This document shows, in pieces, positions 13,501 through 21,479 of a stretch of DNA of 64,000 nt. The position numbers and the translations under genes were made by a program. Under the pieces are notes generated by a model, which was not told the origin of the DNA, ran no database searches, and saw nothing but the letters and a program-made list of their open reading frames with translations. The stretch covers positions 62,001 to 126,000 of the forward strand of contig JACCGJ010010800.1 of assembly GCA_013407085.1 (NCBI GenBank), given 5' to 3'. The stretch is from Atriophallophorus winterbourni (Eukaryota > Platyhelminthes > Trematoda > Plagiorchiida > Microphallidae). The number at the start of each line of letters is the position of its first letter. Positions within the stretch are counted from its first letter, which is position 1.

Positions 13501-13909
13501 CAAAAGAATCAAGGTAAACACTGTGTTCTTGTGTAAGTCGAAAATTTCCAAAAGCGGAAAACGCCAAAAAGCACAATCTTTCGACGACAGTCAATTTTGC
13601 ACGCGTGAAATGAATCAAACGTGCTAATAAGGACGCGTCTTTCTGGAGTAAATTGATTAAAGTTTTTAAATGAACGTCGTTCAAGGGTTTGCCCTTAAGA
13701 AATCGTATTTTCTCGGGAATTAATTTTCGGGTGAAAAAATATTGCGTGCGGTGGTTGTGGAAAGCCCACAAATATTTCAGCAGTCTTTCATTGGCCGAAA
13801 TAATCTCCCTTGACGTCAATTTGATCGTGGAATATTCCTCTTCCGTATAATGAAAATCGCATTGCAACTTGCTAACAGTAGTCCGAAAATCATCCAGAAA
13901 TTGTGACAT
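1204..13909 (-). CDS. GAPVD1: GAPVD1/RME-6-like endosomal RasGAP and Rab5 exchange factor (5' part, 7 exons, 3' end outside window)
   Basis: Seven exons join on the minus strand: 13909-12965, 10420-10133, 8077-7936, 7816-7309, 6027-5657, 4198-3875 and 1590-1204 (2965 nt, about 988 codons). All boundaries are GT/AG and the phases agree. The family binds early endosomes; its VPS9 domain activates Rab5 and its N-terminal RasGAP domain acts on Ras-like GTPases. Similarity to animal GAPVD1 is seen in three places: the RasGAP-like region (FFPAALSIF, then a VDLFIVQAMLNPLSYG block), the segment after it (VVLLTATDLNILV followed by LLNDVPSILPG), and DITDKFRKFDL in the last exon, which matches the DDKLRKFEI motif of vertebrate GAPVD1. 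The middle is Ser/Pro-rich and poorly conserved, as in the family. The VPS9 domain is not in the window, so exchange activity is inferred. The family assignment is from memory; exon structure is read directly. Confidence 0.8.
1640..1890 (+). repeat. Dispersed repeat family B
   Basis: It contains CTACTCGTTCACAACACTTG, a GATTCGAGATGTAGGCA block, a GTCCCCCACCCTCCC block and a GGCAGTTAAGTACTC block ending in GATGAGGATGAGGATGA. The same ordered blocks recur at 8.32-8.64, 18.47-18.73 and, inverted, at 15.56-15.72 kb. It is a non-coding interspersed element in an intron; its class is unknown. Confidence 0.55.
1891..3110. other. Intron of the GAPVD1-like gene, no feature seen
   Basis: This lies in the 2284-bp intron between exons 6 and 7. 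I see no exon, RNA gene or clear repeat here. Confidence 0.4.
3155..3550 (+). repeat. SINE-like repeat family A with triplicated 3' module
   Basis: This is a full-length copy. It starts GCACGGATGTGCAATCG, passes through a TGGAGTCTCACTACCATT block and TGTCTAGGCCTGGGCAA, and ends GCCTGGATC..GGCTTGTGCTTT followed by a CATA-type tail. The last module of about 70 bp (GCCCACGTGCAGTCTCTGAC to the tail) is present three times in tandem, starting near 3332, 3411 and 3480. No coding capacity and no convincing pol III box A/B pair were found. Confidence 0.8.
3875..4198 (-). CDS. GAPVD1: GAPVD1-like exon 6
   Basis: This exon has 324 nt from the acceptor CACTTTAG to the donor GCTG|GTGAGT (phase 1 at both ends). 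The product is Ser/Pro/Asn-rich (SNRSVASSTSSPRSSLNS) and looks disordered. Phase continuity on both sides is the main support. Reading through the donor gives only an unrelated tail. Confidence 0.72.
4255..4490 (-). repeat. SINE-like repeat family A with (AATG)n tail
   Basis: This is a minus-strand copy. Its 3' end at about 4300 runs straight into some ten AATG units at 4260-4300. It lies in the intron between GAPVD1-like exons 5 and 6, in the gene's orientation. Confidence 0.75.
4690..5245 (-). pseudogene. LINE apurinic endonuclease fragment (RTE-like)
   Basis: Minus-strand reading gives, in order, KVGTWNFRSMLPGF, VDVAALQETRLPD, LHGVGFAVRNDIL, ITLVNVYAPTLSV and VVLGDFNATVGADY. These are the Asn, Glu (QETR), Tyr-Ala-Pro and GDFN motifs of the APE endonuclease of non-LTR retrotransposons. 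Stops and a frame change interrupt it and no RT follows, so it is a dead fragment in an intron. Confidence 0.75.
5657..6027 (-). CDS. GAPVD1: GAPVD1-like exon 5
   Basis: This exon has 371 nt, entry phase 2 after the acceptor GATCCAG and exit phase 1. Its product starts AQTRSRGLIGVTFPSEVLYA and then becomes Ser/Asp-rich. Two donors with the same phase exist, GAG|GTTAGT at 5656 and TAG|GTGAAA 15 nt earlier; I chose the first because it fits the consensus better. Confidence 0.72.
6100..7300. other. Intron of the GAPVD1-like gene with a decayed repeat
   Basis: This is most of the 1281-bp intron between exons 4 and 5. Apart from the family C repeat near 6.9-7.02 kb I see nothing. Confidence 0.4.
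6900..7020 (+). repeat. Family C repeat, degenerate copy with hammerhead-like position
   Basis: It shares TCAAGGCTCATTGAACCTAA, then GATGGCGGCAAATAG, GGAACCGGTTGTGGTGTGTA and a GCGATGTAAGC end with copies at 8.1, 46.6, 46.8 and 62.9 kb. The CTGATGA and GAAA elements present in the better copies are mutated here. Confidence 0.55.
7309..7816 (-). CDS. GAPVD1: GAPVD1-like exon 4 (Ser-rich linker)
   Basis: This exon has 508 nt from the acceptor TTTCAG to the donor GC|GTAAGT (entry phase 1, exit phase 2). It begins SSGVYNFKLVQYDQ and continues into a Ser/Pro/Gln-rich stretch likely to be disordered. It lies only 119 bp from exon 3. Family similarity is weak here, but the open frame and phase continuity support it. 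Confidence 0.75.
7936..8077 (-). CDS. GAPVD1: GAPVD1-like exon 3
   Basis: This exon has 142 nt between the acceptor ATTTTTCAG and the donor GCCG|GTGAGT (exit phase 1). It reads LDVLRLFRSTDPDP, then HLNDLLNDVPSILPG, which parallels the animal GAPVD1 block ending in LLANLPPAKPG. That match is a strong reason for the gene call. Confidence 0.8.
8110..8200 (+). repeat. Family C repeat, partial copy
   Basis: It contains GGCAAACAGCCTGAAACCGG, then GTAGTGGTGTGTAAAGGATG and GTGAGCACCACAATACTTTGG. It is the reverse complement of the 46.8-kb copy and lacks the intact CTGATGA. Confidence 0.55.
8320..8640 (+). repeat. Dispersed repeat family B
   Basis: It starts near CAGTGGCGGTTATGC, includes TCTACTCGTTCACGGCACTT and GATTCGAGGTGTAGGTAG, and ends in GGTAATGATGATGAG. 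The 5' part matches 18.47 kb and the 3' part matches 1.64 kb. It lies in the intron between exons 2 and 3. Confidence 0.55.
8641..9520. other. Intron of the GAPVD1-like gene, no feature seen
   Basis: AT-rich intronic sequence without an open exon or a repeat I recognise. Confidence 0.4.
9530..9900 (-). repeat. SINE-like repeat family A with a 134-bp tandem duplication
   Basis: The minus-strand 3' half of family A is present twice. TATGAAAGCACAAGCC starts at 9541 and again at 9675, and the two units are almost identical up to the AGGAAATGGTAGTGAG boundary. The second unit continues into the rest of a standard copy (to about 9900). This is a local duplication inside one inserted copy. Confidence 0.8.
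10133..10420 (-). CDS. GAPVD1: GAPVD1-like exon 2
   Basis: This exon encodes 96 residues between the acceptor CTTTACAG and the donor TTTTG|GTGAGT, both phase 0. It joins QTAS to AFRHLAHM, corresponding to the RFNLMQVGRLLQQLAM stretch of animal GAPVD1. It ends in LPDVVLLTATDLNIL, resembling the family's VVYITYSQLITLV segment. A 2.5-kb intron carrying a LINE 3' fragment separates it from exon 1. Confidence 0.8.
11112..11345 (+). repeat. SINE-like repeat family A
   Basis: A full-length but diverged plus-strand copy with GGATGCGCAATCG at the start, TGGAGTCTCACTATCATTTC in the middle and CTTGTGTTTTCATACC plus CATACC-type repeats at the end. It lies in the intron between exons 1 and 2. Confidence 0.75.
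11346..11800. other. Intron of the GAPVD1-like gene, no feature seen
   Basis: No exon or known repeat was recognised between the SINE-like copy and the LINE 3' end. Confidence 0.35.
11805..12560 (-). pseudogene. LINE 3' end with C2H2-type C-terminal finger
   Basis: The minus strand reads YGLSLVRG, then MVCNACVLNALLCGSETW, SIHRILNISWMDRVTSAEVL, RRLHWLGHVCRMNNGRIP, RPHLRYKDVCKRDVKALGID and, after a frame shift, CQRCGRDCSSRIGLFSHLKSC. This is the post-RT C-terminus of a fluke non-LTR element ending in a Cys2-His-type finger. It is strongly 5'-truncated, as LINE insertions usually are. It lies in an intron in the gene's orientation. The clade (RTE-like) is tentative. Confidence 0.82.
12534..12600. 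repeat. Perfect 23-bp inverted repeat with 21-bp spacer
   Basis: Positions 12534-12556 are the exact reverse complement of 12578-12600. The arms sit at the 5' truncation point of the LINE fragment and would form a strong hairpin in either strand. Confidence 0.9.
12965..13909 (-). CDS. GAPVD1: GAPVD1-like exon 1 of the coding region (N-terminus and RasGAP-like domain)
   Basis: This exon encodes residues 1-315. I start at the ATG of MSQFLDDF because an in-frame TGA lies eight codons upstream and the length of N-terminal sequence then resembles animal GAPVD1. The RasGAP-like domain covers roughly residues 95-300, with RLCFLAFSAFGN early and AMLNPLSYGTYF late. The donor is TCG|GTAAGT at 12964 (phase 0). 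A likely 3' splice site (TTTTCAG) lies about 65 bp upstream of the ATG, so the 5' UTR is probably spliced. Confidence 0.82.
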
Positions 13910-13938
13910 TTCGTTGAACAAAGTGAGCAATTGTCAGA

Positions 13939-13953
13939 TCAAAAACTAATCAT
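13939..13953 (-). promoter_or_regulatory. Short upstream ORF in the GAPVD1-like 5' leader
   Basis: If the 5' UTR begins at the TTTTCAG acceptor near 13975, it contains an ATG opening a four-codon frame (M-I-S-F-stop) that ends about 30 nt before the main ATG. Such an element could lower translation of the main frame. Alternatively, GTATG here is a splice donor and the segment is not in the mRNA. Confidence 0.3.
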
Positions 13954-14149
13954 ACCGACCGAAGCGGTTTCAAGCTGAAAACACAAAGATCCACATAGAT
14001 TAAACTGTTGTGGAAAATTTATTCACGGAGTAATCGATTCGGATTTCTTACGGTTGATTTGTGATAGAGAGTGTGCATCTTAGATATACGTTCCTGCAGG
14101 TGCAATTAAAGTAAATGTATTACTAGACCCGTCTACATCAAATATACAT

Positions 14150-14172
14150 GCACACATACATACATACATACA

Positions 14173-14203
<31 letters not shown>

Positions 14204-14310
14204 GTATGAAAGCACAAGCCTGATCCAGGCAAAGTGCCGCACAGTCAGAGACTGCACGTGGGCTAAGATACTGTCAGGTTGCCCAGGCCTAGACAGATAT
14301 GAGGGGGGAA
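14150..14310 (-). repeat. SINE-like repeat family A, 3' part, with (CATA)n tail
   Basis: About twelve CATA/TACA units at 14150-14203 adjoin the 3' end of a partial minus-strand family A copy (to about 14310). It lies immediately upstream of the GAPVD1-like 5' region. Confidence 0.75.
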
Positions 14311-14549
14311 AGAAATAGAAATGCATAAATACAAGCAACGCTACCTGCACATATTCCACTTTCATTGTCAATGTTATCGCGTTCATCCTTAGTGTGCTAA
14401 TGCGTGCGTGTGTTTGCATGTATCAGTGCATGACTTGTGCTTCATGGTGATGACGATGCAGAACAGCATGGATTTTGTAGAGGGCATTCCTATACCTCTA
14501 ATTTTCTTTTAGCTAGAATCTGCTGGACAAAAGCTGTTGATGAAGGCAT

Positions 14550-14795
14550 TGCACGGATGTGCAATCGTACAGTACTTCCGTGTTGTGCGGCTAACACCGT
14601 GCTAAATTGATTGGCCACGGGTAGTGAGCAGCATGCTGAAACACGCTGGAGTCTCACTGCCATCTGTATTCTCTATTTCTCATACCTGTCTAGGTGTGGG
14701 CAACCTGACAGTAAGATCGCCCACGTGCAGTCTCTGACTGTGCGGCACTTTGCCTGGACCAGGCTTGTGCTTTCATATCATACCATACTTTCATT
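14550..14795 (+). repeat. SINE-like repeat family A
   Basis: A full-length plus-strand copy from GCACGGATGTGCAATCG to GGACCAGGCTTGTGCTTTC and a CATACCATAC tail. Confidence 0.78.
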
Positions 14796-15184
14796 GCCAT
14801 TTAGACAAGCGAGCTACAGCCAATTACAATAGTATCCCATAAAAAAGCATGTAGCCTCGTGTATGTCAACGCCTGAAAATTAGAATCCACTAACTAATTA
14901 TATATAGAGGAAGAAGGTTCTGGTTACGTTGGTAAAACAAGATGTGTCGTCTTGGTTGAGCTACAAAATAGTTACTAAAAAGTGCAAAACGGTTACCGTG
15001 AACACTCGCACAGAATGAGAGCGGTGTGAATACAGAGCTGAGAAACCCATCAACTTACCTGAGTTGCATTGTTGCGTCTGTGTGGGTGTCCAGTTAATTA
15101 GACCGTAGAAAAATGAATTACCAACGGTACTGAGTCAGATGCAAATACACGCTAAATCTCCTGGTCATTTTCCATTTTCCATTT

Positions 15185-15240
15185 ATAACCGTCTAGGCCT
15201 GGGTAACCTGACAGTATATTAGTCTACGTGTGTTCTTTTG
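15185..15240 (+). repeat. SINE-like repeat family A, fragment
   Basis: Only the block GTCTAGGCCTGGGTAACCTG and about 30 following bases are present. It is joined to repeat family E. Confidence 0.5.
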
Positions 15241-15470
15241 TAGTGGGAAGTGCATTAGCGATGAGTGTTTGAAGAGCTTTCGAACGATATGCAGAACATT
15301 GCCCTGCGGTGAAACCCAAGAGCAGAAAAAAGACCGACGACGAAAATTACGATCTCGTAATACCACGGGTTTCGGAAGGATTGCATTAGAATGGTTCAAG
15401 CGACAGCATCGGAAACATAAGATTGAGAACGTCATCCGCAATAGAACGATATGCAATTCGTCAAGGTAGT
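15236..15470 (+). repeat. Dispersed repeat family E
   Basis: It shares AGTGCATTAGCGATGAGTG, a GAGCTTTCGAA block, an AAAAGACCGACG block and GGAAGGATTGCATTAGAATG with 53.35-53.52 kb. No homology to a known element was recognised. Confidence 0.5.
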
Positions 15471-15559
15471 AAAACGAGCGCTGCGTACGTTTCGTTCTTC
15501 GTCTTGTGCGCGATAAACGCCTTTGACCTGAATGTTTTGATAAGATGCCAGATGTCCAC

Positions 15560-15725
15560 AAGCTGTAACATTCCGTCCCCTCCCCATTTCATTCTCATCA
15601 TAACTGACAGCATTACACCGGTAGCGCGTACCGAATGCTTAACTGCCACACAACCATGAAAAAGTAAAATCCTAAAAGATGGGGAAGGGTGGGACTTAAA
15701 TAGCTACGGATTCAATAGAAGAGTA
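15560..15725 (-). repeat. Dispersed repeat family B, inverted copy
   Basis: The reverse complement gives ATCCGTAGCTATTTAAGTCC, a GGTTGTGTGGCAGTTAAGC block and a GGTGTAATGCTGTC block ending in ATGATGAGAATG, matching 1.77-1.89 kb. Confidence 0.55.
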
Positions 15726-15834
15726 AGCACAAACAAACGGGGTAGAGGTGCCTACACCTCCCCATTTCGCTACATTATGAGTGTGCGGCACTTAGCCTGG
15801 ATCATGTTTATCATTTAATGCAGCATGAATGTAA

Positions 15835-16310
15835 GTATGAAATCACAAGCTTCATCCAGGCAACGTGCCGTACAATGAAAAACTGCACATGGGCTAAGAT
15901 ACTGTCACGTTGCCCAGGTCTAGACAGATATGAGAAAGGAAAGTAACAATAGCAGTGAGACTCCACCGTGTATTCGCATGCAGATAACTATCGGTGGTAA
16001 ACCAATTTAGCACGTTGTTAGCTGCACCGCACAGAAGTGATGCACGATTGCACATCTGTGCCACAACATAATACAGACAGATGTGCAATTGTACGGAATG
16101 GTTTACCGCACAACTAACACCGTGATAAATTGATTTGCCTCCGGGACTGAGCTGCAGGCGGAAACACGCAGGGACCCCACTAGCATTTTTCTGTTTTGAG
16201 TTTAATTTTTTATATCTGTCTAGGCCTGGGCAACCTAACAGTATCATAGCTCACGTGCAGTTTATGACTGCGCGGCACTTTGCCCGGAACATGTTTGTGA
16301 TTTCATACAT
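15835..16310. repeat. Two SINE-like family A copies in head-to-head inverted arrangement
   Basis: A minus-strand copy (15835-16075) abuts a plus-strand copy (about 16078-16310), joined at their 5' ends around the ATGTGCAAT/ATTGCACAT sequences. A short plus-strand fragment of the same repeat lies just before at 15775-15815. Confidence 0.75.
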
Positions 16311-16319
16311 ACATAATAC

Positions 16320-17080
16320 AGACCGAAGAACGGTTAGCTCACGACGGAGAGATCAAGTAGTAATATCGCACCACGATGTGGATACTGAATGAGGAAGACA
16401 ACTGCAACCGCTCCATGCGCCTGCGCAGGCGCGTGTCGATATGACTGCCTTATCTCGCTGTTTCACTGTCGTCCTTTGTGGTGAGAATTGGAGTGTGGAA
16501 TTGGCGGTTTTTGTGCGCGTTAAGAAGATAAAAGTGATGTACACCAAATTGCGTTTCATTATTGGATATAGCAGAGCATTTCGTTATGTTGAAGTAAATA
16601 TCAATTATTGCCAGCCGATTTTTGATTGTGTCTAGGTAGTCCTAGAAAATATTCGCGTCTTATGATTCAAAAATATCAAGCAAGCGGTTACACCCACAAG
16701 CAGATTATTCTGCCGTTTCACAAACCTCGCATTAGGAGCGTTGTCCAATTTTTATCCGTCTATGTTGCTCAATGAGTTTCATGGTTGGAGAAAATGTTAA
16801 AGTGCGTCTTATTAATAGACAATAGATGATCGAGCCCATGTGAGCTGCATCTATCCCAGAATGAACTAAAAATGGAGATATCTTGTCCAGTGTGAGATAT
16901 CTTCCCAAGATTTGAGACAAGACACTGCCTGGAACATGTTCTCAGAGTTCGCTACGATTACTCCATCGAAAATGAACTCCACAGGGTACAACTCTTTGTG
17001 ACAGCAGGGGGTGGCAGTGCGGATGAGCTCCCACTGTCTATAAAATGCTCCCATATGGCGTGCGAATCAAACAGCCTCTG
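16320..17080. other. No gene seen
   Basis: Upstream flank of the GAPVD1-like gene. The short frames present have no recognisable similarity and no splice context. Confidence 0.4.
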
Positions 17081-17580
17081 ACAACCAAAGCCCAGCTCCT
17101 GGCCTGCACGTGGCGGAACTGCTTCTACTGACAGGAGAAGGGGCGAAGGCGGATGACTGGCGCCTCAAAACCAGTTTGCTCCGAGCAGATGGAGCTCGTC
17201 AGCCTCGGAGGGTAGTCCATCTAAGGGAAGGAAAACCCTGATTCCAAACCTCCGCTGCGTTGCGGCATACCCGATTGCGGGAAAGGCTTCGGGAGTGAAG
17301 CCTGAGGAAAAATCCCTGCTGCCTTGCAGGTTGAACCTGGTCGTGCAAAGGCTAAAGAGGCGTACTCAAACAAACGCCAAGGCACTTCAAGAGAGGCGCA
17401 AGAACCCTCAAAATGGTCACCGGCTCTCGCGAAGGGAAAAAACCGCTGCCTTGCGGGCAGACTTTTGAGTCAAAGGCTCCGGGTGGGGTCCCCTAAGCTA
17501 ACCCCCTACTTCGGCCTTGGCAACCGGATAGTATGTCGCCTTCAACAAGAACCATGGAACCTACTTCATGTACCCTGGCC
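17080..17580 (+). repeat. GC-rich LINE 5'-leader-like sequence
   Basis: This block is clearly more GC-rich than its surroundings. Near its end, the CTACTTCGGCCTTGGCAACC, GATAGTATGTCGCC and TTCAACAA motifs resemble ACTTCGGTGTAGACAACC, GGTAGTATCTCGCC and TTTCAACGAAA at 19.0 kb, just upstream of a LINE endonuclease. It is probably the 5' leader of the same LINE family, fused to a SINE fragment at 17585. This is inference from the shared motifs. Confidence 0.45.
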
Positions 17581-17584
17581 AACT

Positions 17585-17675
17585 GCAGTGAGCTGCATGC
17601 TGAAACACGCCGGAGTCTCACTACCATTTCTATTTCCCCCCTCATATCTGTCTAGGCCTGGGCAATCTGCAAAAG
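17585..17675 (+). repeat. SINE-like repeat family A, middle fragment
   Basis: It contains GTGAGCTGCATGCTGAAACA, the TGGAGTCTCACTACCATTTC block and TGTCTAGGCCTGGGCAATCT. Both ends of the repeat are missing. Confidence 0.65.
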
Positions 17676-18460
17676 CGGGATAGTGTCGTGATTTGCATGT
17701 TCGTTGAAACAATCACACTGTCGGAGGCACGAAGATTTCACTATCTTTAATGTCGGAGAAGAGGCAAGCTCGTGTAACAGCAAACAAAGCGGTAGAATGT
17801 CGTTAATGAAGATTTCTAGTTTCATCTCGCTAGTTCAGAAACAGGCGAGCACTTTGCAACGAAAGTTGGGGCTTGAGTTGCAGCGGAGTCTTAATCATCC
17901 GCTGATAACTGAATACTCAAAATTTCTGACTGCCTAATAAAGTTGGCCGTTTCCAGGTAGATGCTTGATTTTTTCAACTAAGGCTCTTCTAACGGCAAGT
18001 TGGGTTTGAGAGCGAAGATATTGCCTTCAATTTTTTGAGAATTGGCGATTACTCTAGCTGGATCTTGGAGTCGTAAAGTATCAGTTTAGTGCACTTGCAG
18101 ATTCTGCGTTCCTTTAGCAGGTTGGATATAATATGATTGTCACACTGGGATCGCTTCCATCGAGAGCTCTCAAAAAAACCTGTAGCTGCTGTTGATCATC
18201 AGCATGTCGATCACAAGGCGATTCTTTGATATATTCCGGTAAGTGAAAAAACTATGAAAAAACGAGGAGGTACATGACTCTTATTTTTTCTGCTGTGACT
18301 TTCTGGTCGGTTGAAGATACTTGGATATTGCTTAAAATGTTTGTATGTATCATGTTGATTGGCCACGTGGTATATGCAGCTAAAAACCCTTACTAGTAAC
18401 CTTTTAAAGTCAGTGTAGCACGTCTTATTTGTTGGGATCTACGTGAGCAGACATCGCTGT
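17676..18460. other. No gene seen
   Basis: A 77-codon open frame at 17704-17937 has no recognisable similarity and no splice context. Nothing else is supported. Confidence 0.35.
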
Positions 18461-18469
18461 GGTTTGTTA

Positions 18470-18730
18470 CGCCTCCGGATGTCTATAAACCGTGTTCAGT
18501 GGCGGTCTTGCACTGAGCATCTACTTAGAGTGTTTGCTTAAGCTTGTATGTTGCCAAGTGACGTGACAGGGAAAGCTTGTTATTATGTATGATAGTGAAA
18601 GCGGCAAGGAAGTTGTGGTGCTGATGTCACCCAAATCGTTCACGATACTTGATAGAATGCGTTCGCTTGGAGGTGCAGGCACGGCATCCTAGTTTGTTTG
18701 TGCGTACTATACTATAGAATCCGTAGCTAA
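18470..18730 (+). repeat. Dispersed repeat family B
   Basis: It shares CAGTGGCGGTCTTGCACTGA, a TATGTTGCCAAGTGA block, TTCACGATACTTGATAGAAT and a GGAGGTGCAGGCACGGCATC block with 8.32 and 1.64 kb. Confidence 0.55.
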
Positions 18731-18975
18731 TGCACGGGTGTGCAATCGTGCAGCACTACTGTGCCGTACAGCTAACACCGTGCTAAATTGATTTGCCAAA
18801 GGTAGCGAGCTGCAAGCGAATACACGCCGGAGTCGCACTCCCATTGCATTTTTCCTGTCCGATATCTGTCTAGACCCGGGCAACCTGACAGTAGTTTAAC
18901 CCACGTGCAGTCTCTGACTGTGCGGCATTATGCCAGAATCAGGCTTGTGATTTCGTTCATTCATACTCATACACA
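18731..18975 (+). repeat. SINE-like repeat family A
   Basis: A full-length plus-strand copy from GCACGGGTGTGCAATCG to AATCAGGCTTGTGATTTC and a CATTCATACTCAT tail. It is the last family A copy in the window. Confidence 0.75.
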
Positions 18976-18989
18976 TCTTTCAGGATTTT

Positions 18990-20356
18990 TTTCATGGTTG
19001 TATGCCAGTTACTTCGGTGTAGACAACCGGGTAGTATCTCGCCTACTTTCAACGAAAATAATAATGTCAATGGCGCTCACATAAGCTACAAATTGAACCT
19101 CCGATTGCTACTCTCTACAACCCACTTCGCAAGCACACGTCATCCCCTCACCCTCTCTCCCTGATGCACTTCGGACCATCAATGCTGAACGCATTCCGTC
19201 GCAGCCAACTGTTTTTAGACAAGTATCGATTTCCAACGCTCTCTACCGACCGCACGCCCATATTCGGCGTGCGTCGTTCAATGTCCGTACCCTGCAACAG
19301 CCAGAACAGCTTGGACTAGCCCGCTCTCTAGAAACACTAGGTATCGACATATGTTGCCTATCGGAAACCCGTCTTCGTGACACGGATTCGATATTGCAAA
19401 TGAGTTCTCCTATGCCTCTTGGGAGTAGGTTTTACCTACGAGTGTCCAGTGATCCAGTTGTTTCATTAGCCGACCTAGCTGGTGTTGGAATTATTATCAG
19501 CCAGAAAGCGGAAACCTCCTTCCTAGATTGGATGCCCGTTAATAACCGACTATGCGCAGCGAGATTTCAGGGTTACAGCAGAGTGAACAAGCATAGTGAC
19601 GAGAGACTAACCTATTAGTGATTTCGGCTTATGCACCCATGAACTATGGGGCAGATAAGGTAAAGGACGAATTCTATGAAGAACTTCGTTCTCTGTTAAT
19701 GAAATCACGCAAAGGCGATATAGTAGTGCTTGCCGGCGATTTTAATGCCCGAGTTAGATGCATAGCGCATTCTGAGCGCTTCCCTGGAGGGAAGTATGGG
19801 ATGTCAGACGACGGAACAGACAATGGAGATTGTTGTCCCTGTGACGACCACCGCCTCTTCCTCGTCTCCACAAATTTTCGACATTCCAAGCGCCATCTAG
19901 CAACCTGGCGATCCTCGTCACAACGTACTTGGGCGAAGCTTGACCATATCGCGATAAGCTACAGGTGGCGAGGTAGTGTCAAAAACTGCAGATCGTACTG
20001 GAGCACCAGTGTAGATTCTGACCACGCTTTAGTATGCGCAACAATCAACCTTCAATTCGGAGGTAAACCCAAACTAAAGCGTCCCAAACTAGACACAAAC
20101 ACTTTATCGCTGCCTGAAACAAAAGCCAGATTTAGGGATACCCTATCGGTTTCCCTTTCCAAAGATCGGCCGGTCGAGCTGGATCGTCATTGGCGCTACT
20201 TTAAGCAAGCACTCTATGACTCTGCTACGGAATGCTGCAGAGTCACTCGTCAACCGTCACACCGCTGGATCTCTGCTGAGACCCTCAAGCTACTCGAACA
20301 GCGCCGTGACTTACCGAGTGGTTTAGAGTATGAAGAAGCAGAATGCGTACGCTGTT
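18990..20356 (+). pseudogene. LINE 5' region with APE endonuclease, no reverse transcriptase
   Basis: The plus strand reads RRASFNVRTLQQPEQLGL, LGIDICCLSETRLRD and AGVGIIISQKAE. After a stop at 19616 it continues VISAYAPMNYGADKVKDEFY, IVVLAGDFNARV, HLATWRSSS, LDHIAISYRW and SDHALVCATINL. These are the ordered APE motifs (SETR, YAP, GDFN, W/LDH, SDH). The frame stops at 20356, before any RT motif. Flukes carry a LINE family with this N-terminus and, from memory, the C2H2 C-terminus seen at 12 and 62 kb. Confidence 0.85.
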
Positions 20357-20359
20357 AGC

Positions 20360-21470
20360 GATGAAATATTTTCTGGATCAACTGCTAAGAAAGCACCCAA
20401 GACTTTTGATCGTACATCACCAATGTCCGGTGCGCTTTAAAGTGGAACACAAAGGTACCCAGATTACATCCGTACATTTCCGTATCATCATTTCATCCAT
20501 ATAATAATCGAACGATGCACCATTATTGATTGTCAAGTTTCATTTTTACAGCGTTAACTGAGTTTAGTGAGTGTAACTAAACAACTGATAGCGTCGATAT
20601 GATTTTGTAGCAATTCATGATTACATGACAATGGAACAATGCACAAATTGCACAAAATTTTGAATCGTCCGCAAACATCGAGCAATATTTATTTTTATAT
20701 CCCACGACTCTAAGCAGAGGCATCTCATATGGTAATAAAATCAGCCTTCCATTGGTCAGGGGCAAGCTGATGTGTAACGTTTTTATTTGGGAAGACACGT
20801 GTGAGTTAAAATTACTGAATGATCAATGAAGCCAAAGTTTGTTACGACTGGAAGAACTAGATTTAATGCACAAGATGCAAGTTAGTCAATTTTATTGTGG
20901 AAACCCAAAGATAAAAACAAATGACCAACATTCATTAATTAATTTACCGTCTCAAATAACGGAAGAAATCTAGCACATTGAAATCCAAATAACCCGCTTT
21001 ACAAAGTCAAGTTCAAGTTCAAGTTATGTTTGCACATTGCCGAAGTTGGCTAACAGCCAATCACGTGCCTAGATTTCACTCGGCGGTATGCGGTTGAGCA
21101 CCCAGCACTCCGATATTCAGCATACGGTTAGTACGTTTCACACATTTGTTTCCGGATATCTGTTCAGTTCAGTTGGGACTCGCCATGTTGAACCGTGCTT
21201 AATGATTGATTGTTCACGAGGTGGCTCCACAACCGATCCCCGATAAGTCGCTCCATTGGAAAGTATGGTGGAGGTTCTCTTCACCAGCACGGTGAGAGGT
21301 CATCGATTCAAGTTCAAATTCCACCAATTTGAATTTTCAGTTTAGTTCAGTTTACACAGTGGCTAAAGAGCCAATTGAGCGTCAATAATTTCTTTCGGTG
21401 GAAAGTTACAGGGAAGCAATTACCACTGCCTGATTGAGGGTCAGCGAGGGAAACCGTACGATGCGCGCCT
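20360..21470. other. No gene seen; some short repeats
   Basis: AT-rich sequence with AAGTTCAAG-type microrepeats near 21000 and 21310. No coding region is supported. Confidence 0.35.
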
Positions 21471-21479
21471 AATGTCTCT

